Of a DNA stretch of 64,000 bases, positions 25,494 through 34,315 are shown piece after piece. This DNA comes from Vibrio lentus (GTDB taxonomy: Bacteria; Pseudomonadota; Gammaproteobacteria; Enterobacterales; Vibrionaceae). The notes below the pieces were generated by a model, which was not told the origin of the DNA, searched no databases, and worked only from the letters and a program-made list of their open reading frames with translations. Numbering within the stretch: position 1 is the stretch's first letter; each line of letters begins with the position of its first letter. A program made the translations under genes and the position numbers. Location: NCBI RefSeq assembly GCF_002875945.1, contig NZ_MCZK01000149.1:33920-97919 (forward strand), in the 5' to 3' direction.

Positions 25494-26768
25494 TTACGCT
25501 GACATTATATCAATAATCGTTGAGTCTGTAACACTCATACCAGCGGTAACCAATTTTCCAATATTGCGGATACTGGTCTCGACATCATCAGCAACAATGC
25601 CTTGGTTATGAGCTTCATTACAGCGCATCGCCATTAAGAAGCCATTTACCGCCGCACTGGTTGAGGTTTTCACCTTCATCGCGCAAGTCGATTTCGCACC
25701 ATCACAAACCATTCCAGAACAATCACTTAGTACGTTCTGAATTGAGTAACAACCTTGCTCAAATGAACCTTTAGCAAGATACACCATCGCCATCGCAGCA
25801 GCTGCACTGGTGACGGTGTTACCACAGAAAGCAGAAAGCGGCGGATAGTACGACTTGATGTAAATGGCACCAAGATGGCTCATGATCAGTGCGCGAGCCA
25901 ATTGTTCTTGAGACGATTTAAAGTGTTTGGCAATCACAACAACCGGTATTGTTGCAGCAATACCTTGATTGCCACTACCAAAGTTACTCATCGCAGGTAA
26001 TGTTGCACCGCCCATACGAGCGTCAGATGCCGCTGCGGTTTGCATAACGATGCTGTTCACAAGATCTTCGCTCATTAAACCCAGTTGGATACCTTGTTCC
26101 ATGGTACGACCAACCTCGAGCCCATACGCGTGGTCAAGACCTTCTTGCGACAGCTTGCCGTTAAGTTCAGAGGCTTCCAAAATAAACTGAATATCTTCGA
26201 AGTCTGCGCTCGTGGCATAGTTATAGATACTGCCAATATCAATATCGATCCCTTCACAAATCGATCCTGTAGACACCGTTTGATCGCAATCTTGACTGAA
26301 TAGAACCGTACCATTTAAGGTCTTGGTGATGATCTGAGTATGACCACCACTGATTTCAACCGTCGCGATTTGTCCTTCAGACTCAACTTCAGCATAACAA
26401 TAGATGAATTCATCGACGTCTTTGCGATGTGCGCTCACCTGCCCTGCATCAATAAGTGCCTGAGCTTTATCGACATCTTGTGCGGTGATCTTCGCTAGAA
26501 CTTCTAAACCAGCGTGTGGGTCCCCACCAATTGCACCAACAGCTGCAGCAATGGGTAAGCCGATTTTTCCTGTTCCCGGAACAAACACGCCCATAGAGTT
26601 TTTGTATAAATTATCCGATACATACACTCGAACTTTATCCGGTGTACCCACAAGCATCTTGGCCGCGACTGAACAAGCGTAAGCTGCGGAGATGGGTTCT
26701 GTGCAGCCAAGAGCGGGTTTAACGACGGTATTTAAAATCTCTTTATACTGTTGCCATTGTTGTTTCAT
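25494..26768 (-). CDS. cyuA: L-cysteine desulfidase family protein (CyuA/YhaM, UPF0597)
   Basis: A 424-residue Fe-S enzyme of the serine dehydratase alpha superfamily. In E. coli, CyuA breaks L-cysteine into sulfide, ammonia and pyruvate. The family opening is VKPALGCTEPISAAYA, and SNFGSGNQGIAATIP follows in the middle. The Cys residues of SDCSGMVCDGAKSTCAMK at about 345-362 fit cluster ligands. It lies 26 bp after ridA, so both are co-transcribed. RidA would remove the aminoacrylate made by the reaction, which supports a PLP-free or Fe-S amino acid dehydratase role. The exact substrate in this organism is inferred. Confidence 0.87.
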   Translation of the reverse strand: MKQQWQQYKEILNTVVKPALGCTEPISAAYACSVAAKMLVGTPDKVRVYVSDNLYKNSMGVFVPGTGKIGLPIAAAVGAIGGDPHAGLEVLAKITAQDVDKAQALIDAGQVSAHRKDVDEFIYCYAEVESEGQIATVEISGGHTQIITKTLNGTVLFSQDCDQTVSTGSICEGIDIDIGSIYNYATSADFEDIQFILEASELNGKLSQEGLDHAYGLEVGRTMEQGIQLGLMSEDLVNSIVMQTAAASDARMGGATLPAMSNFGSGNQGIAATIPVVVIAKHFKSSQEQLARALIMSHLGAIYIKSYYPPLSAFCGNTVTSAAAAMAMVYLAKGSFEQGCYSIQNVLSDCSGMVCDGAKSTCAMKVKTSTSAAVNGFLMAMRCNEAHNQGIVADDVETSIRNIGKLVTAGMSVTDSTIIDIMSA

Positions 26769-26794
26769 AGTAAGGACCTCACACTATTCTTTGT

Positions 26795-27175
26795 TTACTT
26801 ACGACCAGCAATTGCTTCAATTTCGATTTTCACGCCGAGAGGAAGATCCTTCACTGCAAAGCAGCTACGAGCGGGACAATCCGTTTCAAAGAACTCTTTA
26901 TAGACCTCGTTGAACGCAGCAAAATCGTTAATGTCTGATAAGTAACATGTTGTTTTGAGTACTGCGTCCAGGTCACTGCCTGCCGCTTGTAAAACATATT
27001 GAAGGTTAAGCAACGACTGACGGGATTGTTCGCTAACACCGCCTTCCACTACGCCGCCCTTTTCTTTGCATACAGGCAATTGGCCTGACGTAAAAACTAG
27101 GTTACCCATCGCGTTGCCGTGTGAGTAAGGTCCAATAGCTTCTGGTGCTTTATCTGCTGTAATGATTTCTTTCAT
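26795..27175 (-). CDS. ridA: RidA family reactive imine/enamine deaminase
   Basis: A 126-residue trimeric enzyme that hydrolyses 2-aminoacrylate and related imines. Typical segments are APEAIGPYSHGN, VFTSGQLPV, LKTTCYLSDINDFAAFNEVY and PARSCFAV, where Arg is the catalytic residue, ending in KIEIEAIAG. It is the first gene of the ridA-cyuA-regulator operon. The pairing with cyuA is chemically sensible because amino acid dehydration produces aminoacrylate. This may be a paralogue separate from the housekeeping RidA. Confidence 0.93.
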   Translation of the reverse strand: MKEIITADKAPEAIGPYSHGNAMGNLVFTSGQLPVCKEKGGVVEGGVSEQSRQSLLNLQYVLQAAGSDLDAVLKTTCYLSDINDFAAFNEVYKEFFETDCPARSCFAVKDLPLGVKIEIEAIAGRK

Positions 27176-27478
27176 GTTTAATCCTGTTCTCAGTTGCCTA
27201 AATATTTCAACTACAGTTTAAACATTGAAAACGATAAAATGCAAAAATAGTTGCAATAAAATCAACTTAAATAGAACAATCAAAGATACTAAAAATGGAA
27301 CAACCACTAACTAGTTGAATTTAATTAACTTAATTCAAAGTTCATTTTTGTCCCACTCAAGAATACCGATCTAAATCAAATAAATTTTAATCTATGTTTG
27401 AAAAATAAATTAATCACCAATACGATTCTCACCATAATTTGCAAATAAATTTGAATTTTTAATTTAGGGTGACCAGTC
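27176..27478. other. Divergent regulatory region, ridA operon / azlCD
   Basis: A very AT-rich 303 bp that must hold the promoters of both divergent units. Several AT-rich stretches could be -10 elements, but I could not choose one. A ribosome binding site (TTAGGGTGACC) precedes azlC. Confidence 0.4.
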
Positions 27479-28216
27479 ATGAATAAACAACAAATACAGG
27501 CAGGGCTACGTGCCATCTTTCCGTTGTGCGTAGGCGCATTTCCATTTTCATTCATTGTCGGGGCAATCAGTATCACGGCTGGAATGACCGTTACACAAAG
27601 CACTTTATGGTCATTCACTGTGTTTGCGGGTTCATCGCAAATGGTCGCACTAGGCTTGGTTCAATCGTCGGCGAGCATCGTCGTTATCATGTTTACCACT
27701 TTCATTATCAACCTGCGTCACATGCTCTATAGCGCATCTATGTCTGAACACATGAAGGAATATCCTATTCATATGCGCATGTTGATGTCTTACGGGCTAA
27801 CGGACGAGGTTTACGCAGTAACGATCAATGAAATGAAGGCAGAAAAAGAAGGGCGTCATTGGTTCTATTTGGCGGCGATGGGCGGATTTTGGGTTAACTG
27901 GGTCGTGGCAGATTTCTTAGGTGCTCTGATTGGTTCTTCGTTCCCTGAAATTGCTAACTATGGTTTAGATTTCGCAATGGTTGCAGCCTTCATTGCTATT
28001 GTGATTCCGCAAGTGAAAAGTCGCGAGTGCATTGTGGCAGCTATCGTTGCGACGTTCACTGGCGTTCTACTTGCAGAACTACCCTACTCACTTGGTCTCG
28101 TTATCGCAGCGGTTGTAGGCGTTTACGCGGGGTATCGTATGGATCTATCGACAGAGAAAGCAGAACAAGAAACAACACAAACTGGTTTATTAATCGAAGA
28201 AAGCGGAGTGGCATAA
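27479..28216 (+). CDS. azlC: AzlC/YgaZ-family branched-chain amino acid exporter, large subunit
   Basis: A 245-residue inner-membrane protein with about six to eight helices. The family opening IFPLCVGAFPFSFIVGAIS, FAGSSQMVALGL, FIINLRHMLYSASM and YGLTDEVYAVT are all present. With its small partner AzlD (YgaH) it exports valine or related amino acids, by analogy with E. coli YgaZH. It is divergent from the ridA-cyuA operon, so the exporter may relieve excess amino acid or toxic intermediates. The substrate is not defined by sequence. Confidence 0.9.
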   Translation: MNKQQIQAGLRAIFPLCVGAFPFSFIVGAISITAGMTVTQSTLWSFTVFAGSSQMVALGLVQSSASIVVIMFTTFIINLRHMLYSASMSEHMKEYPIHMRMLMSYGLTDEVYAVTINEMKAEKEGRHWFYLAAMGGFWVNWVVADFLGALIGSSFPEIANYGLDFAMVAAFIAIVIPQVKSRECIVAAIVATFTGVLLAELPYSLGLVIAAVVGVYAGYRMDLSTEKAEQETTQTGLLIEESGVA

Positions 28217-28218
28217 TC

Positions 28219-28554
28219 ATGAATACAACGACTTTTATTCTTATTACTTTAGCGATGGCGGCAGCAACCTTCATCATTCGTTTCTCTGTGATTGGTATGG
28301 CGGGCAAGTTTGAGATGTCGGAGCGTTTTAAAAAGACGCTGCGCTTTGTTCCCGTTACGGTTTTACCTGCGATCATTGCTGTGGAGATTTTAGGTGCGGG
28401 GCCTGAAATGGAATTCGATCTTCACAACCCAAAGGTTTTGGCTGCGATTGTTTGTACGCTCGTTAGCCTTCGTTTTGATCTGATTTGGGTTGTGATCAGT
28501 GGTGTTGCCTCGCTCATCTTTTTCCAACAAATCATGCCAATGTTGCCGATGTAG
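28219..28554 (+). CDS. azlD: AzlD/YgaH-family exporter small subunit
   Basis: A 111-residue protein with four hydrophobic segments, typical AzlD size. TFIIRFSVIGMAGKFEMSE and LRFVPVTVLPAIIAVEIL are family features. It starts 2 bp after the azlC stop (ATG 28219), so the subunits are made together. A longer in-frame extension upstream lies inside azlC and is not used. A strong terminator follows. Confidence 0.9.
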   Translation: MNTTTFILITLAMAAATFIIRFSVIGMAGKFEMSERFKKTLRFVPVTVLPAIIAVEILGAGPEMEFDLHNPKVLAAIVCTLVSLRFDLIWVVISGVASLIFFQQIMPMLPM

Positions 28555-28590
28555 AGAAGCTCAAATAGACAGGTAAATAATGTAAAAAAT

Positions 28591-28620
28591 AAAAGGCAGA
28601 GTCTCGTACTCTGCCTTTTT
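28591..28620. terminator. Bidirectional terminator after azlD
   Basis: AAAAGGCAGAGT pairs perfectly with ACTCTGCCTTTT around CTCGT, with flanking A and T tracts. It separates azlCD from the convergent chemoreceptor gene. Confidence 0.93.
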
Positions 28621-28681
28621 CGTAAATCCTATTTCGCTTGGTAGTTATTCAATATTTATCAAGAAACAGCAGCCAACGTTT

Positions 28682-30736
28682 CTACTTTTCAGCTTGCAAC
28701 TGGTACTTGTGCAGCATGGCTTGTTGATGCCCTGCTATCTCGGCGACTTGTTCTGAGCTTTCAATCATAGATTCTAACTGCAACTTGGTATCTTCACCCT
28801 GCTCCGATACACGGGTGATTGAATGCGTAACATCAACCGTGGCGCGTGCCTGCTGCTCAGTCGCCACCATGATTTGCTCAACTCGCCCTTTAATCTGACT
28901 CACTGCAACTTCAATTTTTTCAAAAGCTTGCTTAACATCACTACTGGTTTGCATCGCATTGGCCATTTCGCTTCGAGATTCAGTCACCGCCGAGCGAGAG
29001 CGTCCAGCTGCAGCGACCAATTCATTCATCATATTGCGAATATTAGTGGTTTGCTGAGAAGTGCCGCTGGCTAGTTTTCTGACTTCATCGGCAACCACGG
29101 CAAAGCCTCGGCCTTGTTCACCAGCTCGCGCAGCTTCGATTGCGGCGTTTAATGCCAGCAAGTTGGTGTTTTCTGCAATGCCGCTGATCACATCGACCAT
29201 TTCACGAATCTGTTTAACGCGTCCATCGAGGTCGGTCATCGATTCTTCGTTCATACTCAAAGAGTGTTCTAAAGCTTGCAGGCGTTGTTGATTGAGTCCG
29301 ACAACTTGGCTGCCAGTTACCGATTCGTTTTCAGCAAGTTGCGCGTCGTCATTGGATGCATTCGAAATACGTGCAATTTCACTAATCGATGCTTCAAGCT
29401 CAGTAACCGTTGTAATCATGTTCTGCAACGATTCGTTCTGTTCATTCATGCTCGAATTAGTTTGTTCCGCTGCGTCATGGCTTACTTCAGCAGTTTGGTA
29501 AAGCGTTTCACAGTTACGTGTCACCAAGCGCACGGAATCTGCTGTTGAATCGACCACGGTATTCAGTTTCGAGGCAATCACTTGTAACTCTAAAGGACCA
29601 ACCAATGCACTTTGTTTTGAGAAATCATGCTCTGCAAGCAAGCTCAGTTGTTGCGTAATATTTTTCAGGCCTTTGTTGACCCAGCGACGTAACACTAACC
29701 ATGAAATCACAATGATTACCGCGATCACTAGGCCGCTGATAAATAACACTCGGTCAATATTGGTAATGGTCTGATTAACGACTAGCTCGCTCTCATCAAT
29801 CAACAGAGAAGCGGTGGAAGATAATTGGTTGAGTGTGTTGATGACGGTGTTCGCTAAAGAGATCACTTCAGCGAGATTTTGCTCTTGTTGTTGAACTAAC
29901 TCTAATTTCAGTAGCAGTTGCTTGATAACACCTTCTTCAGTGAAGCCCTCTTTTACCATTTCATAAGGTGCGGTTAGGCTTGCGAATTCAGCAATATCTG
30001 GGTGCCAATCTGCAAAGTCACTGTAAGCCAAGTTAAGACCCGCAATTCTGTTTCTTAATTGGCGATATTCGTCTTGTGCTTTCTCGATGTCGGATTGCAT
30101 CATCAACATCAAGAAGGTATTTGCCATTGCTGAAGCACTTGAAGTGAAACGATTCGCTGCATCACTGGCTTCTGGATTATCTTCAACCAAAAACGACCTG
30201 ATACGGTTCATTTCGGGTCCGATCGAACCAACACCGTAACGGAACTCGCCCATTTTGCTGTCGATCAGGTTTTGCTTATTTTGAATCTCAATCTGGGCTA
30301 ACAGAACCGTGTTGGTCATGGTTTGCAGTTGCGCCATATCGTCGATAAGGTTCTGTTGTTGTTCTAGAGAGATCGCATCAGGAAAAGATTGGGAGATAAA
30401 AAGGAGTTCCTCTAGCGTTGCGTTACTCTCGGAAGCAAGTTGATCAATAGATCCTCGCGTTGCATTCAGTGTATCTAAGTCAGTAGATTGGGTACTGTAA
30501 GTAAGAAGTTTGACTTGTTCTAATACGCTCTGAGTTAATTCAGCATTATGAAGTGCAAGCGGTAAAGCCTGCTCCGATAACGTATCGAAATATCCGCCTA
30601 CTCGTTCAACACCTCTTATGCTGACCATTGATAAAAAGCTGACAAGTAAAAGAATCGAAATAAAGACAGCACTAACGGTTTGGATGAGCGAGAATGTATA
30701 ACGTGAGGGTTTTATTGATAAATTTGTGTCGGGCAT
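28682..30736 (-). CDS. Methyl-accepting chemotaxis protein, long helical sensor
   Basis: A 684-residue receptor. The first membrane helix is at about 18-40 and the second at about 325-345. The intervening roughly 285 residues are helical and Gln/Leu-rich, with no cache or HBM signature that I recognise. A HAMP-like segment (LSLLAEHDFSKQS) follows. The signalling tip reads IAENTNLLALNAAIEAARAG, then GRGFAVVADEVRKLA. It lies between the azlCD terminator and a divergent NlpC/P60 lipoprotein gene and appears monocistronic. The ligand is unknown. Confidence 0.92.
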   Translation of the reverse strand: MPDTNLSIKPSRYTFSLIQTVSAVFISILLLVSFLSMVSIRGVERVGGYFDTLSEQALPLALHNAELTQSVLEQVKLLTYSTQSTDLDTLNATRGSIDQLASESNATLEELLFISQSFPDAISLEQQQNLIDDMAQLQTMTNTVLLAQIEIQNKQNLIDSKMGEFRYGVGSIGPEMNRIRSFLVEDNPEASDAANRFTSSASAMANTFLMLMMQSDIEKAQDEYRQLRNRIAGLNLAYSDFADWHPDIAEFASLTAPYEMVKEGFTEEGVIKQLLLKLELVQQQEQNLAEVISLANTVINTLNQLSSTASLLIDESELVVNQTITNIDRVLFISGLVIAVIIVISWLVLRRWVNKGLKNITQQLSLLAEHDFSKQSALVGPLELQVIASKLNTVVDSTADSVRLVTRNCETLYQTAEVSHDAAEQTNSSMNEQNESLQNMITTVTELEASISEIARISNASNDDAQLAENESVTGSQVVGLNQQRLQALEHSLSMNEESMTDLDGRVKQIREMVDVISGIAENTNLLALNAAIEAARAGEQGRGFAVVADEVRKLASGTSQQTTNIRNMMNELVAAAGRSRSAVTESRSEMANAMQTSSDVKQAFEKIEVAVSQIKGRVEQIMVATEQQARATVDVTHSITRVSEQGEDTKLQLESMIESSEQVAEIAGHQQAMLHKYQLQAEK

Positions 30737-30840
30737 GTGAAATCCAGTTTGACTACGAAAAGAGATATCCTTAAGTTAGTCCGTATACTAGAAGTCCTTG
30801 ATGACGTTTTTATTTCATTTTTTTTTCAGAAGAGTTACAT

Positions 30841-31326
30841 ATGAAATTCAGAAAAATGCTTGCAGTTACAATAACTTTCGCAACATTAGCTGCATGTAGC
30901 TCGACCCCGTCTCCTTCTCAGCTTAGTCAAACCGCACAGAAACCTTTATCAAAGTCAGAACAATTGACTACAAATGCTTATATGAGCGTATATGAGCAGT
31001 GGAAAGGCGTGCCGTACCATTTCGGCGGAACCTCATTTAGAGGTGTAGATTGCTCCGCTTTTGTACAGATCGCCGTCCAAAATGCGACCCAACAAGCCCT
31101 ACCAAGAACCACAAAAGATCAGAGCCAAAAGGGAAAAGAAATTGCGTATGAACAGGCTACGAGTGGCGATTTGGTGTTTTTTAAGACGTCGATGACAGTG
31201 CGACACGTTGGCGTTTACTTAGGAAACAATCAATTCCTACATGCTTCTACATCGAAAGGTGTGATTATATCGAGGCTGGACAACCCTTATTGGGCTTCCA
31301 AGTTTTGGCACTTTAGGCGTTTATAG
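30841..31326 (+). CDS. NlpC/P60 family lipoprotein peptidase
   Basis: A 161-residue lipoprotein. The signal ends with the lipobox LAAC at residue 19. The NlpC/P60 domain has the catalytic Cys in GVDCSAFVQIA, the catalytic His in VRHVGVYLG and a third polar residue in FLHAST. Such enzymes cleave D-Glu-mesoDAP or similar peptide bonds in peptidoglycan, as does E. coli Spr/MepS, which this resembles in size. Residue 20 is Ser, so outer-membrane sorting is expected. It is a single gene divergent from the chemoreceptor. Confidence 0.93.
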   Translation: MKFRKMLAVTITFATLAACSSTPSPSQLSQTAQKPLSKSEQLTTNAYMSVYEQWKGVPYHFGGTSFRGVDCSAFVQIAVQNATQQALPRTTKDQSQKGKEIAYEQATSGDLVFFKTSMTVRHVGVYLGNNQFLHASTSKGVIISRLDNPYWASKFWHFRRL

Positions 31327-31413
31327 CGGTTCAAGAGATTCACCGCTGAACGACATAACATCAAATGTTACGGCTTAAACGCCCTTTACTATTTTAGATT
31401 GATACGCGAATAG

Positions 31414-31758
31414 CTAGTCGTATTTAGCGACAGCCGTATCAAACAGGTTTTTCACTAACGCGATGTACTCGTCTAGGAATACGATCTGTTCGTTAGTCGC
31501 CTTCTTAGCCCACACACCGGCTAATACTTCACCTAAATCCGCAACAACGGCGTCTGCTTCTTTCAGCAGTTGAAAACGTACACTCGCGTGCAGCTCTGGG
31601 TTTTGTTCGAAGATAGCCATGATGTTCGTTGAAATCATGTCTGTAATAATGTCTTCGACACTTTCATTTCCTGTATCACCATTACCATTGGTAAATACAT
31701 CTAGGTTGAATGATAGGTGCTCTATTAAAGCTAGATAGCCATCGGTTTCTACAACCAC
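31414..31758 (-). CDS. DUF3802 family protein
   Basis: A 114-residue acidic, soluble, helical protein. MVVETDGYLALIEHLSFNLDVF resembles the start of DUF3802, a family of uncharacterised proteins found in vibrios and related gammaproteobacteria. The call is from memory. No catalytic motif, Cys cluster or membrane segment is seen. It is convergent with the NlpC/P60 gene and preceded by 546 bp without genes. Confidence 0.75.
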   Translation of the reverse strand: MVVETDGYLALIEHLSFNLDVFTNGNGDTGNESVEDIITDMISTNIMAIFEQNPELHASVRFQLLKEADAVVADLGEVLAGVWAKKATNEQIVFLDEYIALVKNLFDTAVAKYD

Positions 31759-32304
31759 AATAAATCTCCGTTTTAAGCTCTTAAGCAGATTAACACGTTC
31801 TAGGCTAATACTATGTAAATGAAGTCATTTGTCATCATTTTATTGCTAAAAGTAATATTAAAATGATCTTTGCTAGCATTTAAGCTCAAAATTGAATCAA
31901 TCTACAAACAAAGCAGAGGAATAGGACTTAACAACGGTTTCAAGTGCGATTTTGATGGGCACTCCCCCCGCCTTCCACACGACGCAATTAGTGGACTATT
32001 AGTAATAGCTAAAATTTAAGCATAGACAATAGCAACCCACCCACGATTTTCTAGTTAACGACTTCGAATTCGAGGCCGAATGTGAAGCTAGTTCCAAACA
32101 AGAACGCCTTGTCGTCATACATTTTTCGTCGATTAATCAAAGGCATTGAATCAGTGCGAGTTCACAAATCCGCCAATTGATTCATATTGATATGAATTAG
32201 AGCTGAGAACATTGACCAGTACGTCTATAAATTACTCAGATTTATCCTAAACTATTGCTATTAAACGATAGTATTTCAAATCAACAGTTCTGTGAGGATT
32301 TCCT
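31759..32304. other. Long intergenic region, DUF3802 / fructosamine kinase
   Basis: About 546 bp between divergent genes. No open frame with coding character was seen. It contains a C-run near 31967 and an 18-bp inverted repeat at 32180. A small RNA could be hidden here, but no terminator-like hairpin with T-tract was found, so none is called. Confidence 0.35.
32180..32197. promoter_or_regulatory. Operator-like palindrome upstream of fructosamine kinase
   Basis: ATTCATAT-TG-ATATGAAT is a perfect 8-bp inverted repeat with a 2-bp spacer, 108 bp before the kinase start. The size suits a dimeric regulator. The binding protein is unknown. Confidence 0.4.
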
Positions 32305-33171
32305 ATGTGGCAGGCCATTTCTCAACAGCTTTCAGATACGCTTTTGTTCAACTTTCAGATTACTGAACGTACGAAAGTCTCTGGTGGTGACATTAACGAT
32401 TGCTATATGATCAGTGATGGTAATGAACGTTACTTTGTTAAAGTGAATCAGCGTGAATTTCTACCCAAGTTTGAAATTGAAGCTGAGAACCTGCGTTTAT
32501 TAAGAAATACTTCCACCGTGTATGTGCCCGAGCTTGTTCTTATTGGGAAAACCAAAGAGTGCTCGTTCATTATCCTCAATTACTTACCAACTAAACCACT
32601 AGAAACGGGCAACAACAGTTTCGATTTTGGTGTTCAACTTGCCCAGCTCCACCAATGGGGAGAACAAAAAGAGTTTGGTTGCGATCAAGACAACTACATC
32701 GGCAGTACCCTTCAGCCTAATCCGTGGCATAAAAAATGGGGACGCTTTTTCTCAGAGCAACGTATCGGTTTCCAACTTCAACTGCTGAAAGAGAAAGGCA
32801 TTGAGTTTGGTGACATCGACGATATTGTCGATGTGGTGAATATGCGACTTGCAGGCCACAACCCTCGCCCTTCTTTGCTTCACGGCGATCTTTGGAATGG
32901 CAATGTCGCTAACTCTGCGTTTGGTCCAATTTGTTACGACCCTGCCTGTTACTGGGGTGACCATGAGTGTGATTTGGCGTTAACCGAATTGTTCGAAGGC
33001 TTCCCTAAAGAGTTTTATGACGGTTACCAAAGCGTCATGCCGCTCGACGTTGGCTATACTGATCGAAAAGATATTTATAACTTGTACCATCTTCTCAATC
33101 ACTGTAATCAATTTGGCGGTCATTACTTGGCACAAACCGAAGCGTGTATTCAGAAGATTCAAGCCGTTTAA
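32305..33171 (+). CDS. Fructosamine kinase family protein (YniA-like)
   Basis: A 288-residue kinase of the fructosamine-3-kinase/aminoglycoside phosphotransferase fold. It phosphorylates sugar adducts on amines, as a glycation repair step in the family. An ATP-binding start is visible (KVSGGDINDCYMI, then YFVKVN). The catalytic loop is LLHGDLWNGN, and the metal-binding Asp is in ICYDPACYWGDHECDLAL. Length is typical. AGGA lies 7 nt before the ATG. It is followed by a Vibrio-type intergenic palindrome and a small zinc-ribbon gene. Confidence 0.9.
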   Translation: MWQAISQQLSDTLLFNFQITERTKVSGGDINDCYMISDGNERYFVKVNQREFLPKFEIEAENLRLLRNTSTVYVPELVLIGKTKECSFIILNYLPTKPLETGNNSFDFGVQLAQLHQWGEQKEFGCDQDNYIGSTLQPNPWHKKWGRFFSEQRIGFQLQLLKEKGIEFGDIDDIVDVVNMRLAGHNPRPSLLHGDLWNGNVANSAFGPICYDPACYWGDHECDLALTELFEGFPKEFYDGYQSVMPLDVGYTDRKDIYNLYHLLNHCNQFGGHYLAQTEACIQKIQAV

Positions 33172-33210
33172 TACCAATTACAGCTGTTTATAACCGAATA
33201 CGATTGGTAT
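33171..33210. repeat. Vibrio-type intergenic palindromic repeat
   Basis: ATACCAAT at 33171 faces ATTGGTAT at 33203, with an internal partial repeat (AACAGC/GCTGT-like). ATACCAAT...ATTGGTAT ends are common on dispersed intergenic palindromes in Vibrio genomes, from general knowledge. It begins at the last base of the kinase stop codon. Confidence 0.6.
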
Positions 33211-33234
33211 CAGTTACAGTGAGGAGAATTTGCC

Positions 33235-33438
33235 ATGCATAAATACACAGAGAAACATGTCTCCTGTCCGCATTGTGGGCACGGTATCAACATCACGCTT
33301 GATGCATCTAATGGTAGCCAAGACTTCTATGATGATTGTCCAGCGTGTTGCAATGCTATTCATTTAGATATGCAGGTCGATGAGGTAAGAGACAGAATCA
33401 ACCTTTCGATTGATGCCGATGACGAACAAGTATTCTGA
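33235..33438 (+). CDS. CPXCG motif small zinc-ribbon protein
   Basis: A 67-residue protein with two cysteine knuckles, SCPHCGHG and DCPACCN, the CPxCG pattern that would bind one zinc ion. The remainder is acidic. GAGGAG precedes the ATG closely. No enzymatic role is known for this family. It sits between the fructosamine kinase and a terminator and may be co-transcribed with the kinase across the palindrome. Confidence 0.88.
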   Translation: MHKYTEKHVSCPHCGHGINITLDASNGSQDFYDDCPACCNAIHLDMQVDEVRDRINLSIDADDEQVF

Positions 33439-33466
33439 CAACCAGTTTCTCGTTTAAACCAAGATC

Positions 33467-33495
33467 AAAAAAGAGCACCTCATGTGCTCTTTTTT
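33467..33495. terminator. Bidirectional terminator
   Basis: AAAAAAGAGCAC pairs perfectly with GTGCTCTTTTTT around CTCAT. It ends both the CPXCG gene and the convergent riboflavin synthase gene. Confidence 0.93.
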
Positions 33496-33545
33496 AATTT
33501 GGTCATCGGTATGATTATATCGCCACCGATTCAATGCGCTACTGG

Positions 33546-34154
33546 CTATTTCTGGTTCGCTAATACACGCTCTACCGTATCAACAATCGCCTGTGTTTGA
33601 GGATCGAACTCAATGTTTACTTGATCGCCGACTTCACGACCGCCAAATAGAGTGCGATTCAGCGTTTCTGGGATCAGGTGAACAGAGAAACGGTTCTCTT
33701 CCACTTCTCCAATCGTCAATGAACAACCATCTACACCAATATAACCCTTGCTCAGCACGTACTTCATCGATTCTTGCGGTAGTTCGAACCAAAGTGTACG
33801 GTTGTTCTCAGTCTTAATCACATCGACTAGATTAGCCATCAGAGTAATGTGGCCCGACATGCTATGCCCACCAATTTCGTCACCAAACTTTGCTGCACGC
33901 TCAATATTCACTTTGTCACCCACATTAAGTTGGCCTAAGTTCGTCAATCGCAATGTCGCTTGCATTAAATCAAAAGCAATCTGGTTTCCTGAAATTTCCG
34001 TTACCGTTAAGCAACAACCGTTATGAGCTACTGAAGCACCAATGGCTAATCCTTCAACCATTTCGTCACTTAGCTCAATGGTATGAGTTTGAAACGACTC
34101 TTTTTTGTTGATAGCAACCAGTGTTGCCATACCTTGAACGATACCTGTAAACAT
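33546..34154 (-). CDS. ribE: Riboflavin synthase, alpha subunit
   Basis: Catalyses the dismutation of two 6,7-dimethyl-8-ribityllumazine molecules into riboflavin. The protein opens with MFTGIVQGMATLV, the standard start, so 34154 was chosen over an ATG six codons upstream. Two lumazine-binding repeats are visible: VAHNGCCLTVTE with GGHSMSGHI, and GVDGCSLTIGEV later. The length of 202 residues is near normal. It is divergent from norM, an arrangement conserved in vibrios. No FMN riboswitch is seen in the short intergenic region. The E. coli gene is named ribC. Confidence 0.95.
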   Translation of the reverse strand: MFTGIVQGMATLVAINKKESFQTHTIELSDEMVEGLAIGASVAHNGCCLTVTEISGNQIAFDLMQATLRLTNLGQLNVGDKVNIERAAKFGDEIGGHSMSGHITLMANLVDVIKTENNRTLWFELPQESMKYVLSKGYIGVDGCSLTIGEVEENRFSVHLIPETLNRTLFGGREVGDQVNIEFDPQTQAIVDTVERVLANQK

Positions 34155-34315
34155 AAGATTCCTATTTAGCATTTTAGTAACAGTTTTTCATAGCAAGTAT
34201 TGTGACATTTCTTTATGATTCGTCCAGTGGAAGCTCAAGATCAGTGTCTCTGATTCCTTCAGAATGTCTATTCCTACGCTATTATTCTAATTTTCTCTCT
34301 TATTTGGAGTTGTTT

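Noticed and set aside
33171..33210. Integron attC site
   Set aside because: It lacks the conserved core sites of attC and no cassette array or integrase is nearby. It fits a dispersed intergenic palindrome.
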